A stretch of 28,658 nucleotides of DNA. Source: a virus. A program made the translations under genes and the position numbers. Below the pieces are notes generated by a model. The model saw only the letters and a program-made list of their open reading frames with translations. It searched no databases and had not been told where the DNA came from. The DNA is taken from positions 1 to 28,658 of the IMG/VR virus record IMGVR_UViG_3300049222_000660; one strand, 5' to 3'. Below are positions 14,915-20,792 of this stretch, one piece after another. Numbering within the stretch: the first letter of the stretch is position 1; each line of letters starts with the position of its first letter.

Positions 14915-15070
14915 ATGATAAATGTATTCAGAAACCCGAATTTCGCTAATTGGTTTAATATCGCCTTTAATGGCGAATTGATTGACGGAGCAAGAACACA
15001 CGCACAAGCTCTTGAAATAGCCAAGAAATTAAGCGTAAAGTACAACTCGCCAATACTTTCTTCTAAGTAA
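14915..15070 (+). CDS. Conserved small phage protein (51 aa)
   Basis: It begins MINVFRNPNFANWFNIAFNG, then ELIDGARTHAQALEIAKKL. The pattern of a strand pair, a short turn and a helix beginning A-x-A-L-E-I-A looks like a small conserved phage family with no known role. It starts 8 nt after the preceding stop, and its stop codon lies in the left arm of repeat element 3. Confidence 0.65.
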   Translation: MINVFRNPNFANWFNIAFNGELIDGARTHAQALEIAKKLSVKYNSPILSSK

Positions 15071-15145
15071 CTGAAGGTCAACAACTTAGGGCAAACCGCC
15101 CTAGCCGTTTTTGCGTAACTCCTTGATAGTCAGCGACTTACAACA
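15064..15145. repeat. Intergenic triple-palindrome element 3
   Basis: Left arm TAAGTAACTG...CAACAACTTA, overlapping a stop codon; core TAGGGC-AAACC-GCCCTA followed by TTTTT; right arm GTAACTCCTTG-N5-CAGCGACTTAC. Confidence 0.8.
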
Positions 15146-15181
15146 AAAGTAAAAATAATTAATCTTTTTTTTAAAAAACGC

Positions 15182-15209
15182 TTGACTTTGTTTCATTTTC
15201 TGATACATT
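15182..15209 (+). promoter_or_regulatory. Early promoter for the gene at 15248
   Basis: TTGACT, 16 nt, TACATT, with an A-rich leader of about 35 nt before the ATG. Confidence 0.65.
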
Positions 15210-15247
15210 GTATATATAACATTAAATTAATATAACAAAAATAAATT

Positions 15248-15373
15248 ATGAATTACGATATCTTGCTTCTTTTAACTTTTATTCCTGCTTTCTTCTTTAT
15301 GCACAAGTCTATGACAGAAAAGAAAATCGATCTTTTTTCAGATGTAAGTAAAGAAAAGCTTGACACAAAATAA
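15248..15373 (+). CDS. Small single-pass membrane protein (41 aa)
   Basis: It begins MNYDILLLLTFIPAFFFM (one membrane helix), then a polar tail rich in Lys/Asp. An A-rich leader without Shine-Dalgarno precedes the ATG. The 3' end contains the -35 box of the next promoter. Function unknown. Confidence 0.55.
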   Translation: MNYDILLLLTFIPAFFFMHKSMTEKKIDLFSDVSKEKLDTK

Positions 15374-15387
15374 AATTACTATAATAT
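15360..15387 (+). promoter_or_regulatory. Early promoter for the HNH gene
   Basis: TTGACA, 16 nt, TAATAT. It overlaps the end of the preceding gene; the leader is about 30 nt. Confidence 0.6.
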
Positions 15388-15423
15388 AAAATACTATAAA
15401 GTTAATTGCTAAAAATAAAAAAT

Positions 15424-15969
15424 ATGAAAATTAAAATATCTGAAGCTTGGAATAAACATCATGGAAAAAACTCTGTAAAGAGTAACCGAACAGATCTCGA
15501 TCTCGGAGATATGCTGAAAATTTCAGAACAAATTCAAATCGAAACAGAGCTTGAAGGAATTGAAAAGTTAGAAAAGATGATCGAAGTAAAAAAGAAAGAA
15601 ATTGCAAGTATCAAAGAAAAATATAAAAGAATAAGAAATAAAATCGCCCACGATCCAAAAGTAGAAATGGTTACAGATGCAGACGAAAGAAGAGCATTCC
15701 AAGATAGGATTTGCAAGCTCGGAGGAAATAAAAAGGCTTTGGGTTGCTCGGTCGATCAATTCAGAATATTCTTAGATGTTCAACTCGAAGACGGCAAACA
15801 ATGGTCTAATTGGACAAATAAAAATGTGCGTAACGCTTGGAATGTTGACCATATAAAAGAGCGACAAAGTGGAGGAGGAAATCATTGGTCGAACTTCGTT
15901 CCTCGCGACAGAAAAGAAAATCTTAACAAAGGTAAACTTGAAAGTGCATTCAATCATTTCTTAAAATAA
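15424..15969 (+). CDS. HNH-like endonuclease with N-terminal coiled coil
   Basis: A 181-residue protein. Residues 34-75 are Glu/Lys-rich coiled coil. From 139, WNVDHIKERQSGGGNHWSN and FVPRDRKENLNKGK match the HNH pattern: D142-H143, N157, then N168-K169. It could be a free-standing homing endonuclease or an early nuclease acting on host DNA. No intron or split gene is visible around it. The ATG at 15424 is preferred over an upstream TTG in the same frame. Confidence 0.7.
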   Translation: MKIKISEAWNKHHGKNSVKSNRTDLDLGDMLKISEQIQIETELEGIEKLEKMIEVKKKEIASIKEKYKRIRNKIAHDPKVEMVTDADERRAFQDRICKLGGNKKALGCSVDQFRIFLDVQLEDGKQWSNWTNKNVRNAWNVDHIKERQSGGGNHWSNFVPRDRKENLNKGKLESAFNHFLK

Positions 15970-15982
15970 TTCACATTCACAC

Positions 15983-16011
15983 TTGACAGAAACAAAAAAA
16001 TAGATTAGATT
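15983..16011 (+). promoter_or_regulatory. Leaderless early promoter for the gene at 16018
   Basis: TTGACA, 17 nt, TAGATT, then 6 nt to the ATG. Confidence 0.75.
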
Positions 16012-16017
16012 ATACTT

Positions 16018-16206
16018 ATGACAGAAAAACAAAGACTCCAAAAAATAATTGACGAAAATCTCGAAGCCGCAGAAAATGGTTCTTCATCGGCTAGAATGTG
16101 CATAATAGCAGCTCAAGCAGATCTTGACAGAATAGCTCAAAATGAGCTTGCGGAAATAATCTCAATTAGCGGATTACCTCTTGAAATGGAGTCTTTAGTT
16201 TTCTAA
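16018..16206 (+). CDS. Small helical early protein (62 aa)
   Basis: Helical, Ala/Glu-rich (KIIDENLEAAENGSSSARM; AQADLDRIAQNELAEII). Not recognised. It has a strong own promoter and repeat element 4 downstream. Confidence 0.6.
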   Translation: MTEKQRLQKIIDENLEAAENGSSSARMCIIAAQADLDRIAQNELAEIISISGLPLEMESLVF

Positions 16207-16285
16207 AGCTCTAACAATCAACAACTTAGGGCAAACCGCCCTCCGGAGTTTTCCGTAACTCGTTGAACGGTAACAACTTACAACA
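16204..16285. repeat. Intergenic triple-palindrome element 4
   Basis: The left arm is poorly preserved and overlaps a stop codon; core TAGGGC-AAACC-GCCCT, with a CCGGAG insert and TTTT; right arm GTAACTCGTTG-N7-CAACTTAC. About 90 nt with no other feature follow before the next promoter. Confidence 0.7.
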
Positions 16286-16372
16286 AAATCAATACAGATT
16301 CCGTGCCAACTTTGCAAGAAAATCGCAGTCGAATCGTGCAAAAACATAGTTGAAAGGTAAGTGAGAATAAAT

Positions 16373-16401
16373 TTGACAAACCCCTTTTTATGTGTTACCT
16401 T
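16373..16401 (+). promoter_or_regulatory. Leaderless early promoter for the gene at 16410
   Basis: TTGACA, 17 nt, TACCTT, then 8 nt to the ATG. Confidence 0.65.
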
Positions 16402-16409
16402 GTAGGTAT

Positions 16410-16613
16410 ATGATTAAGACAAAAGAAACAATAATAAAAGAAATCGACTTCGGAACCAAGCTTGCACAAATGGAGGGAGCAATAGACTTTCTTCATTATA
16501 TGCAAACAGAAAAAAAGGATTCCGACAGAACCTTGACCGAAGAAATGACCACCAAAGGACTTCTTGAAAAGGTTCAAGAGCTTAGAAAAATATTCAAAGA
16601 ATTGCAAAAATAA
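16410..16613 (+). CDS. Small helical early protein, paralogue family member C
   Basis: A 67-residue helical protein and a more distant member of the family at 13303 and 14281: FGTKLAQMEGAIDFL corresponds to LxxAEGNLxxL, and GLLEKVQELRKIFKEL to the LDALxAxQxARKA block. The promoter position fixes the ATG at 16410. Confidence 0.6.
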   Translation: MIKTKETIIKEIDFGTKLAQMEGAIDFLHYMQTEKKDSDRTLTEEMTTKGLLEKVQELRKIFKELQK

Positions 16614-16625
16614 TTCATTTTGTGC

Positions 16626-16654
16626 TTGCAATTTACGAAAAAATAGATTAAATT
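16626..16654 (+). promoter_or_regulatory. Leaderless early promoter for the gene at 16663
   Basis: TTGCAA, 17 nt, TAAATT, then 8 nt to the ATG. Confidence 0.6.
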
Positions 16655-16662
16655 AAATACAT

Positions 16663-16851
16663 ATGATTAAGAAAACTAAATTCAACAAAGGCGATGTTCT
16701 CATCTCACGAGACAATAAAGTCTTTCAATTTATTCAAGCCACCAAGCACGACACGCTTGGAATTATCGCAATGGTTCGCCCATACAGAACCAATCGCAAG
16801 GTTGGCATCCGATTTGAGGATGTAAAAATTCATCCACTTTTTGCAAAATAA
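16663..16851 (+). CDS. Small basic beta-rich protein (62 aa)
   Basis: FNKGDVLISRDNKVFQFIQ, LGIIAMVRPYRTN and VGIRFEDVKIHP suggest a small beta barrel, SH3- or KOW-like, as in proteins that bind nucleic acid or polymerase. No family assigned. Confidence 0.6.
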   Translation: MIKKTKFNKGDVLISRDNKVFQFIQATKHDTLGIIAMVRPYRTNRKVGIRFEDVKIHPLFAK

Positions 16852-16853
16852 GT

Positions 16854-16882
16854 TTGACAAACTCACATAATTAATCCATAAT
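16854..16882 (+). promoter_or_regulatory. Leaderless early promoter for the gene at 16891
   Basis: TTGACA, 17 nt, CATAAT, then 8 nt to the ATG. Confidence 0.7.
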
Positions 16883-16890
16883 ACTAAAAT

Positions 16891-17178
16891 ATGAATAACA
16901 TTGATCTCATTCGCCAAGCAATCGAAAACGCAAAAGATGCACCTGTTTCTAAAAGTGTGTCTAACTTCATTCAAGACATGAAAGCCGAAATTATGGCTGA
17001 GGAATTGGTCGTTGAGCATGGTTTGCTCGAAGCAACTCAAAGAGATGTTGAAGACGAGGTTTCCGAATTGGCTTCATCCGAAGATAAAGCCGAAGAGGAT
17101 GACGACTTCGACAATGACGAGAACCTCCACGATATGGAGTCAGTCAGCCCATCCATGCGAGCAATCTTTGAAGATTGA
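16891..17178 (+). CDS. Acidic early protein (95 aa)
   Basis: A helical N-terminal half (IRQAIENAKDAPVSKSV; FIQDMKAEIMAEEL) is followed by a strongly acidic stretch (about 48-80) and a short conserved-looking end, PSMRAIFED. It could mimic DNA or bind a basic partner; this rests on charge alone. Confidence 0.6.
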   Translation: MNNIDLIRQAIENAKDAPVSKSVSNFIQDMKAEIMAEELVVEHGLLEATQRDVEDEVSELASSEDKAEEDDDFDNDENLHDMESVSPSMRAIFED

Positions 17179-17180
17179 TC

Positions 17181-17209
17181 TCGACAAGTTGCCCTCAATA
17201 TGGTATAAT
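17181..17209 (+). promoter_or_regulatory. Leaderless early promoter for the gene at 17216
   Basis: TCGACA, 17 nt, consensus TATAAT, then 6 nt to the ATG. Confidence 0.7.
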
Positions 17210-17215
17210 AATAGC

Positions 17216-17389
17216 ATGAACAAAGCAATAACAGAAAAAATTGATACATTAATCAGCACGCTTCAAGCGTTGACAATTCAAAGAGTCAATGCCTTGAGAC
17301 TTGGCAAGCAAGAAGAAGCGAGCCAAATTCAAGCCGTGCAAATCGACATTGATAACAAAATCCAAGAGTTAGAAAGGTCAATGTCCTAG
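17216..17389 (+). CDS. Small helical early protein (57 aa)
   Basis: A helical hairpin protein: MNKAITEKIDTLISTLQAL, a basic turn RVNALRLGKQEEA, then IQAVQIDIDNKIQELERS. The promoter position selects the ATG at 17216. Its TAG stop overlaps the GTG of the next tiny gene (TAGTG). Confidence 0.6.
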   Translation: MNKAITEKIDTLISTLQALTIQRVNALRLGKQEEASQIQAVQIDIDNKIQELERSMS

Positions 17390-17463
17390 TGGATTTGGTC
17401 ACAATTATGATAATCGCATCGTTAATTGGAATCTTCAGGGGCTTAACTGATTGTGCTTTTTAA
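17389..17463 (+). CDS. Tiny membrane peptide, family member 2 (24 aa)
   Basis: Starts at a GTG overlapping the upstream TAG. The product, (V/M)DLVTIMIIASLIGIFRG and a short tail with a Cys, is one hydrophobic helix. It matches the peptides at 13518 and 23956 in size, in the Asp near the start and in a central (I/L)G(I/L). Confidence 0.5.
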   Translation: MDLVTIMIIASLIGIFRGLTDCAF

Positions 17464-17506
17464 TTGCACAATCTCTTTGTGAGGCAAGAGAAAAGTTTAG
17501 TTTTTC

Positions 17507-17590
17507 CTAAGTTGTTGCAAGTCAATTACTTAGGGAAAACCGCCCAAGTCGTTTTTTCGTAACTCGTTGGTTGTAAACAACTTACAGCAA
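17507..17590. repeat. Intergenic triple-palindrome element 5
   Basis: Left arm TAAGTTGTTG-N5-CAATTACTTA; core TAGGG-AAAACCG-CCC with a T run; right arm GTAACTCGTTG-N6-AACAACTTAC. It precedes the promoter at 17,605 by 14 nt. Confidence 0.75.
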
Positions 17591-17604
17591 AATGAAAAAA
17601 AAGT

Positions 17605-17633
17605 TTGACAAAGATCTGCGATTTTGCTAGATT
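17605..17633 (+). promoter_or_regulatory. Leaderless early promoter for the gene at 17640
   Basis: TTGACA, 17 nt, TAGATT, then 6 nt to the ATG. Confidence 0.75.
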
Positions 17634-17639
17634 AGAATT

Positions 17640-17831
17640 ATGGAAAACAATGACTCACTCACCCGCCTCTCTCACGCCCACGGCATTACCGATGTCGATC
17701 TCGATGAGCGTCAAGCACTGCTTGACCAGCTTGCCAGGGAAGAACTGGAAGAGTCAGACCGCAAGGCTCTAGAAGAATTCTCTGAAAATGAAGATGTAGA
17801 CTGGGGCTACCACGATCAATACGACTTTTAA
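17640..17831 (+). CDS. Acidic early protein (63 aa)
   Basis: Very acidic and helical (DVDLDERQALLDQLAREELEE), ending WGYHDQYDF. Unknown function. It is the last plus-strand gene, followed by repeat element 6, whose core is the strongest terminator of the series. Confidence 0.6.
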   Translation: MENNDSLTRLSHAHGITDVDLDERQALLDQLAREELEESDRKALEEFSENEDVDWGYHDQYDF

Positions 17832-17908
17832 CATAAGTCGCTGACTATCAATGACCTAGGGAAAACCGCCCTAGGTTTTTTTCGCAAGTCGTTGGTACTC
17901 AACACATT
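17831..17908. repeat. Intergenic triple-palindrome element 6
   Basis: Left arm ATAAGTCGCTG-N5-CAATGACCTA; core CCTAGGG-AAAACCG-CCCTAGG, a perfect 7-bp stem, followed by TTTTTTT; right arm GCAAGTCGTTG-N5-CAAC, with a degenerate end. It closes the plus-strand early operon series. Confidence 0.8.
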
Positions 17909-17930
17909 CGGATTTCTTAGCTCAAATCCT

Positions 17931-18012
17931 TATTTATGTATTTGTATTTGTTATTTAAATATTTGGTATTTGAGTATTTAGTATTTGCTGCCCACAGAAT
18001 TGTATTTGGTAT
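17931..18012. repeat. TATTTG-rich array at the convergent junction
   Basis: About ten copies of TATTT, most as GTATTTG, lie within some 85 nt; on the minus strand they read CAAATAC. No gene is visible. A similar array lies at 23,860-23,950. Confidence 0.5.
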
Positions 18013-18174
18013 TTACATTTTTGCCGTTCGTTTGACCAATTCAATTGTATAAGGTGAATGTTCAGTTACTCGATCAAGATCTGATTCGAGATTACGAATG
18101 GCGTTGACAATATAATCGAGCGTGCCAACAATTCCGGCAGGCTCTCCGTTTTTAAGTATTTGATAACTAGTCAT
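18013..18174 (-). CDS. Small protein (53 aa), unknown function
   Basis: It begins MTSYQILKNGEPAGIVGTLDYIV and ends VTEHSPYTIELVKRTAKM. Strand, helix and strand are predicted by eye. The ATG overlaps the previous stop by 8 nt, and it is the last gene of a five-gene minus-strand unit. Confidence 0.6.
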   Translation of the reverse strand: MTSYQILKNGEPAGIVGTLDYIVNAIRNLESDLDRVTEHSPYTIELVKRTAKM

Positions 18175-18499
18175 TGTTTTGTTTATCTTGTTTTGTTTTC
18201 TGCAAAAGTTTTTCGTGTTGAACTCCGTCTTGTTGAAATTGACTCATTAGCTTGGAAACTTGCATTCTATCTTGCCAACCAAGAACATCGTCAAAAGGTT
18301 GCAACGGAACAAAATCTCCACGCTGATTGAATACTGCGACTTCGTAAGTGTTGGGGTGATCTCCGTAAAAACAAGTTCCACCTTCTACATTAGCTACAAC
18401 GCTAATAGCATAACCATTGTCAAAAGCTAAACTTGCCACGATTCCTAAGTCTTTTGCACTTGGATGTGGTCCGAATTTTAAATCATTAAAGGTCTTCAT
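18167..18499 (-). CDS. Conserved phage protein (110 aa)
   Basis: It begins MKTFNDLKFGPHPSAKDLG, then has FDNGYAISVVAN, TYEVAVF and DDVLGWQDRMQVSKLM. The order F-x-D-L-x-F-x-x-H, DNGY-x-x-SVV, a Y/W-E-x-A-V strand and D-D-V-x-G is one I recognise from unassigned small phage proteins. It overlaps the upstream gene by 14 nt. Role unknown. Confidence 0.65.
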   Translation of the reverse strand: MKTFNDLKFGPHPSAKDLGIVASLAFDNGYAISVVANVEGGTCFYGDHPNTYEVAVFNQRGDFVPLQPFDDVLGWQDRMQVSKLMSQFQQDGVQHEKLLQKTKQDKQNND

Positions 18500-18686
18500 G
18501 GTAGATATATATTGGATTATTGTTGTGTGTGAGTGTTGCGTGTTTAACGAATGTTTTGCTCTCTATGTTCTTATTGAATGTTGATTCTGAAATGAATACA
18601 TCTGTCTGTTCTGTCTTTCTCTCTGCTTTGACAATGACAACGCATCCATCTTTGCTTTTGGTAATAAGGTGTTTTTCTTTGTTCAT
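18486..18686 (-). CDS. Small protein (66 aa), unknown function
   Basis: A basic protein with strands CVVIVKAERK and NPIYIYHEDL; not recognised. It begins on the nucleotide after the preceding stop and overlaps the next gene by 14 nt, so it is part of the same operon. Confidence 0.6.
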   Translation of the reverse strand: MNKEKHLITKSKDGCVVIVKAERKTEQTDVFISESTFNKNIESKTFVKHATLTHNNNPIYIYHEDL

Positions 18687-18929
18687 TTAGTTGCGATAAT
18701 GAGATGAGTCTTGTGATTCAGTGAGAGTTTCATAAGCGTGTGCTTTGTGAGCAATGCACTTTAACGCACTACCAACTACATTTAACATTGAAAGTTGATC
18801 GTTGTCAAGCATATTCTTCTCGGTCATTGGCTCAATCATGTTGTCGTGAATGAATGCCATAACTAATTCGTTTGCTTCGAGCGAGTCAACATCTTGGACT
18901 TGCAAGTGGTTTGGGTCGTTAAGATACAT
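18687..18929 (-). CDS. Small acidic helical protein (80 aa)
   Basis: Helical, with SLEANELVMAFIHDNMIEPM and MLNVVGSALKCIAHKAHAYETL. No family recognised. It overlaps the upstream gene by 11 nt. Confidence 0.6.
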   Translation of the reverse strand: MYLNDPNHLQVQDVDSLEANELVMAFIHDNMIEPMTEKNMLDNDQLSMLNVVGSALKCIAHKAHAYETLTESQDSSHYRN

Positions 18930-19044
18930 AAGTCAATTTGGTTTTGTGTTTTTGTTTTCTATCAAGAATCTTATTCTTCATCTTAAAAGGGCGAGCTTTC
19001 GTGAAAAGGATTGGTTGTCTTATCTTAATCTTTTTCGCTTTCAT
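18919..19044 (-). CDS. Very basic small protein (41 aa)
   Basis: Lys/Arg make up about a third of the product (MKAKKIKIRQPILFTKARPF, then KMKNKILDRKQKHKTK). It may bind nucleic acid. The ATG lies 7 nt after a -10 box, so it is the leaderless first gene of the minus-strand operon. Confidence 0.55.
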   Translation of the reverse strand: MKAKKIKIRQPILFTKARPFKMKNKILDRKQKHKTKLTYVS

Positions 19045-19051
19045 AATTAAT

Positions 19052-19079
19052 AGTATGACAGAATTTTTTGTGAAGTCAA
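19052..19079 (-). promoter_or_regulatory. Leaderless early promoter for the operon starting at 19044
   Basis: TTGACT, 16 nt ending TCTGT, CATACT, then 7 nt to the ATG. Confidence 0.75.
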
Positions 19080-19109
19080 GCGTTTTTTTAGTGAATAATA
19101 AAATGATAC

Positions 19110-19208
19110 CAAACACGGAGGGAGTCGAACCCACAAGAGTATAATTAGGACTGCAATCCGCACCTCTCTTAATCACCACTAATTTGCAGATTAGTTTGAT
19201 CGTGTTGG
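19110..19208 (-). tRNA. tRNA-like gene with aberrant D and anticodon arms
   Basis: On the minus strand CCAACACG and CGTGTTTGG pair as an acceptor stem with one bulge, and GTGGGTTCGACTCCCTC is a good T arm. The middle is not a normal tRNA: a perfect ACTAAT-CTGCAA-ATTAGT hairpin takes the D-arm position and a longer AAGAG...CTCTT hairpin holding GGATTGCAGTCC the anticodon position. GCA (Cys) occurs in both loops, but neither makes a canonical 5-bp/7-nt arm. At about 99 nt it is long and has no encoded CCA. It may be a decayed tRNA-Cys or a tRNA mimic. Confidence 0.45.
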
Positions 19209-19216
19209 TAAGTATT

Positions 19217-19244
19217 AGTATGTCAGAATCTCAAACTAAGTCAA
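19217..19244 (-). promoter_or_regulatory. Promoter of the tRNA-like gene
   Basis: TTGACT, 16 nt, CATACT, then 8 nt to the first acceptor-stem base at 19208. Confidence 0.65.
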
Positions 19245-19270
19245 CCCCTAAATGCAAAAAAATGAAAATA

Positions 19271-19345
19271 GTTGCAAGCTCTTGATGCTCAATGACTTGC
19301 GCGAAATCGCCCAGGGCTTTTTGCCCTAACTACTTCATAACCAAG
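19271..19345. repeat. Intergenic triple-palindrome element 7
   Basis: Left arm GCAAG-CTC-TTG-N5-CAA-TGA-CTTGC, where a C-G pair replaces the usual T-A pair; core GCCCAGGGCTTTTTGCCC; right arm degenerate. It follows the stop of the gene at 19349. Confidence 0.65.
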
Positions 19346-19348
19346 CGT

Positions 19349-19516
19349 TTAGTAACCTAACCATTCCAATACTTTTTGTGCGTTATACTCTTCTTTGTCG
19401 CCCATGTCCAAAATAAATTGATGAATATCTTGGCAACCATGTTTTGAGAGTTCTTCAAACGCTCTTGCTTGGCTAATCATTAAATCTTCGGCTGATTCGT
19501 AATAAGTATCTGTCAT
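19349..19516 (-). CDS. Small acidic protein (55 aa), unknown function
   Basis: It begins MTDTYYESAEDLMISQARAF and ends YNAQKVLEWLGY; helical, with one Cys. It has its own leaderless promoter embedded in the end of the upstream gene and is followed by repeat element 7. Confidence 0.6.
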   Translation of the reverse strand: MTDTYYESAEDLMISQARAFEELSKHGCQDIHQFILDMGDKEEYNAQKVLEWLGY

Positions 19517-19522
19517 ATCTTA

Positions 19523-19551
19523 ATAATAGTTTAGTTGTTTTGTTTTGTCAA
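19523..19551 (-). promoter_or_regulatory. Leaderless early promoter for the gene at 19516
   Basis: TTGACA, 17 nt, TATTAT, then 6 nt to the ATG. Confidence 0.7.
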
Positions 19552-20291
19552 GAGTCAATTCCTTCTTGAACAAATCCCGTTGAATCCTTCTTTGCCATGC
19601 CTTTTTCGATAAGCCCAACAACAACACCTTTCTTATCAAGAAAGCGAAGGTCATTATCATCACCATTGACAACCTCAAAACCTTTCCATGTTTTAGGTAA
19701 TTGATTGCGAAATACAACGGCAACATTGCCACCCATTGAAAGAACCATCTCGCATTTTGTATCGTTTGTTTCCGAGCGACTAAAAGTCAAGTGGTAATTA
19801 GAGGGAAACTTTGCCTCGCCCTTAATAAAAGGCTTGTCGAGAAAAGAACACATTCTTTTAAATGATTTCGTATAATCATAAAACTGAACATCCGAAAATT
19901 TATCAAAGATTGACTTTGGCTGATCTTCGTTAAAGAAAACAGATTCCCACATTACATCACTTGTGAGATTAAGTCGGAAAACCGATTTCATTCCTTTCTT
20001 CGTTGCACTCTTAATTGAATTAGAAATTTCTTTCGATAGCTTCGCAAGAAAGTCTAACTGATGATTGAAGAACAACTTTGTCTTGGCGACACGAGATTCT
20101 TGAATTGAATTCATTTGTCCACGACCTGCCGTATTGAGGCAAGATGCCGTGCAACCTTTAGAACGCCAACGGCAAACTTCGAAGCCTGAAAGACTTGCTG
20201 GGGCAAAGTGAATGCCTTTCGTTATGTAACCTAATTTCTCGCCTTTGAGAATTTTTTGATTACCTGATGTGAGAAGTGTTGTCTTAATCAT
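19548..20291 (-). CDS. GP88-like phage protein
   Basis: A 247-residue protein matching the layout of the phage GP88 family: LTSGNQKILKGEKLGY, FAPASLSGFEVC, then C40-x6-C47-x3-C51 ending CLNTAGRG, VAKTKLFF, FRLNLTSDVMWE and VQFYDYTKSFKR. The spaced cysteines and the R-N-x-T-S-D / Y-D-Y-T-K motifs recall SAM-radical-like phage proteins, but no activity has been established. The start at 20291 (MIKTTLL) is set by a promoter whose -10 box ends 7 nt upstream; the in-frame ATG nine bases earlier overlaps the -10 box. Confidence 0.75.
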   Translation of the reverse strand: MIKTTLLTSGNQKILKGEKLGYITKGIHFAPASLSGFEVCRWRSKGCTASCLNTAGRGQMNSIQESRVAKTKLFFNHQLDFLAKLSKEISNSIKSATKKGMKSVFRLNLTSDVMWESVFFNEDQPKSIFDKFSDVQFYDYTKSFKRMCSFLDKPFIKGEAKFPSNYHLTFSRSETNDTKCEMVLSMGGNVAVVFRNQLPKTWKGFEVVNGDDNDLRFLDKKGVVVGLIEKGMAKKDSTGFVQEGIDS

Positions 20292-20298
20292 GTATTCC

Positions 20299-20326
20299 AT
20301 TATGACAGAATAAGGTGCAAAGTCAA
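20299..20326 (-). promoter_or_regulatory. Leaderless early promoter for the GP88-like gene
   Basis: TTGACT, 16 nt ending TCTGT, CATAAT, then 7 nt to the ATG. Confidence 0.75.
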
Positions 20327-20356
20327 CCCCTAAATGCAAAAAAAGTAAAAAAAGTT

Positions 20357-20442
20357 TTGTTGCGGATATCATTGATATCCAACAACTTACGCCAAAAAGC
20401 CTAGGCCCGTTTTTCGTAACTGCCTGGACTGCAACGACTTAC
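20357..20442. repeat. Intergenic triple-palindrome element 8
   Basis: The left arm is rebuilt as GTTG-c-GGATATC-ATT-GATATCC-aa-CAAC; core GCCTAGGC palindrome with T runs on both strands; right arm GTAACTGCCTGG...CAACGACTTAC. Confidence 0.7.
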
Positions 20443-20466
20443 AAAATAATAATTCAAGACACAAAA

Positions 20467-20488
20467 AAGCCTCCCCGAAGGGAGGCTT
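20467..20488 (-). terminator. Intrinsic terminator after the gene at 20515
   Basis: AAGCCTCCC-TTCG-GGGAGGCTT, read on the minus strand, is a 9-bp stem with a UUCG tetraloop followed by TTTTTT. This is a textbook rho-independent terminator. Confidence 0.9.
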
Positions 20489-20514
20489 GAGCCCACTCGT
20501 TTCCGAGCTTGCGA

Positions 20515-20745
20515 TTAACCAACTGACCTCTTAAAAGATTTGTTAGCACAAGTCGCACGAAGAACATGGCGACGATTTACTCGACGATTTGCTCCATTCA
20601 TGTCCGAAAACATAACATGACGAGGAGTCACGCTATTGACTTTAGCAGAGAAGACCTTGCGTTGCTCACCTTGCTTGACAAGAAGAGAAACGAAACGACC
20701 TTTGAGACTATCAACTACATTTTTGAGTTTTGCTTGATTTTTCAT
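20515..20745 (-). CDS. Small basic beta-rich protein (76 aa)
   Basis: GRFVSLLVKQGEQRKVFSAKV, VTPRHVMFSDMN and RRVNRRHVLRATC suggest a small five-strand barrel with many Arg/Lys, as in RNA- or DNA-binding domains. Not assigned. It starts after an A-rich leader ending AAAATTATG and ends at a strong terminator; it is probably co-transcribed with the upstream DUF932-like gene. Confidence 0.65.
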   Translation of the reverse strand: MKNQAKLKNVVDSLKGRFVSLLVKQGEQRKVFSAKVNSVTPRHVMFSDMNGANRRVNRRHVLRATCANKSFKRSVG

Positions 20746-20792
20746 AATTTTAATTTTTGTTAGGTTTGTGTTTGGTTTGTGATTAAGAATGA

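Noticed and set aside
15424-15969. HNH gene as part of a group I intron or intein
   Set aside because: It has its own promoter and ATG, and neither neighbouring gene is split.
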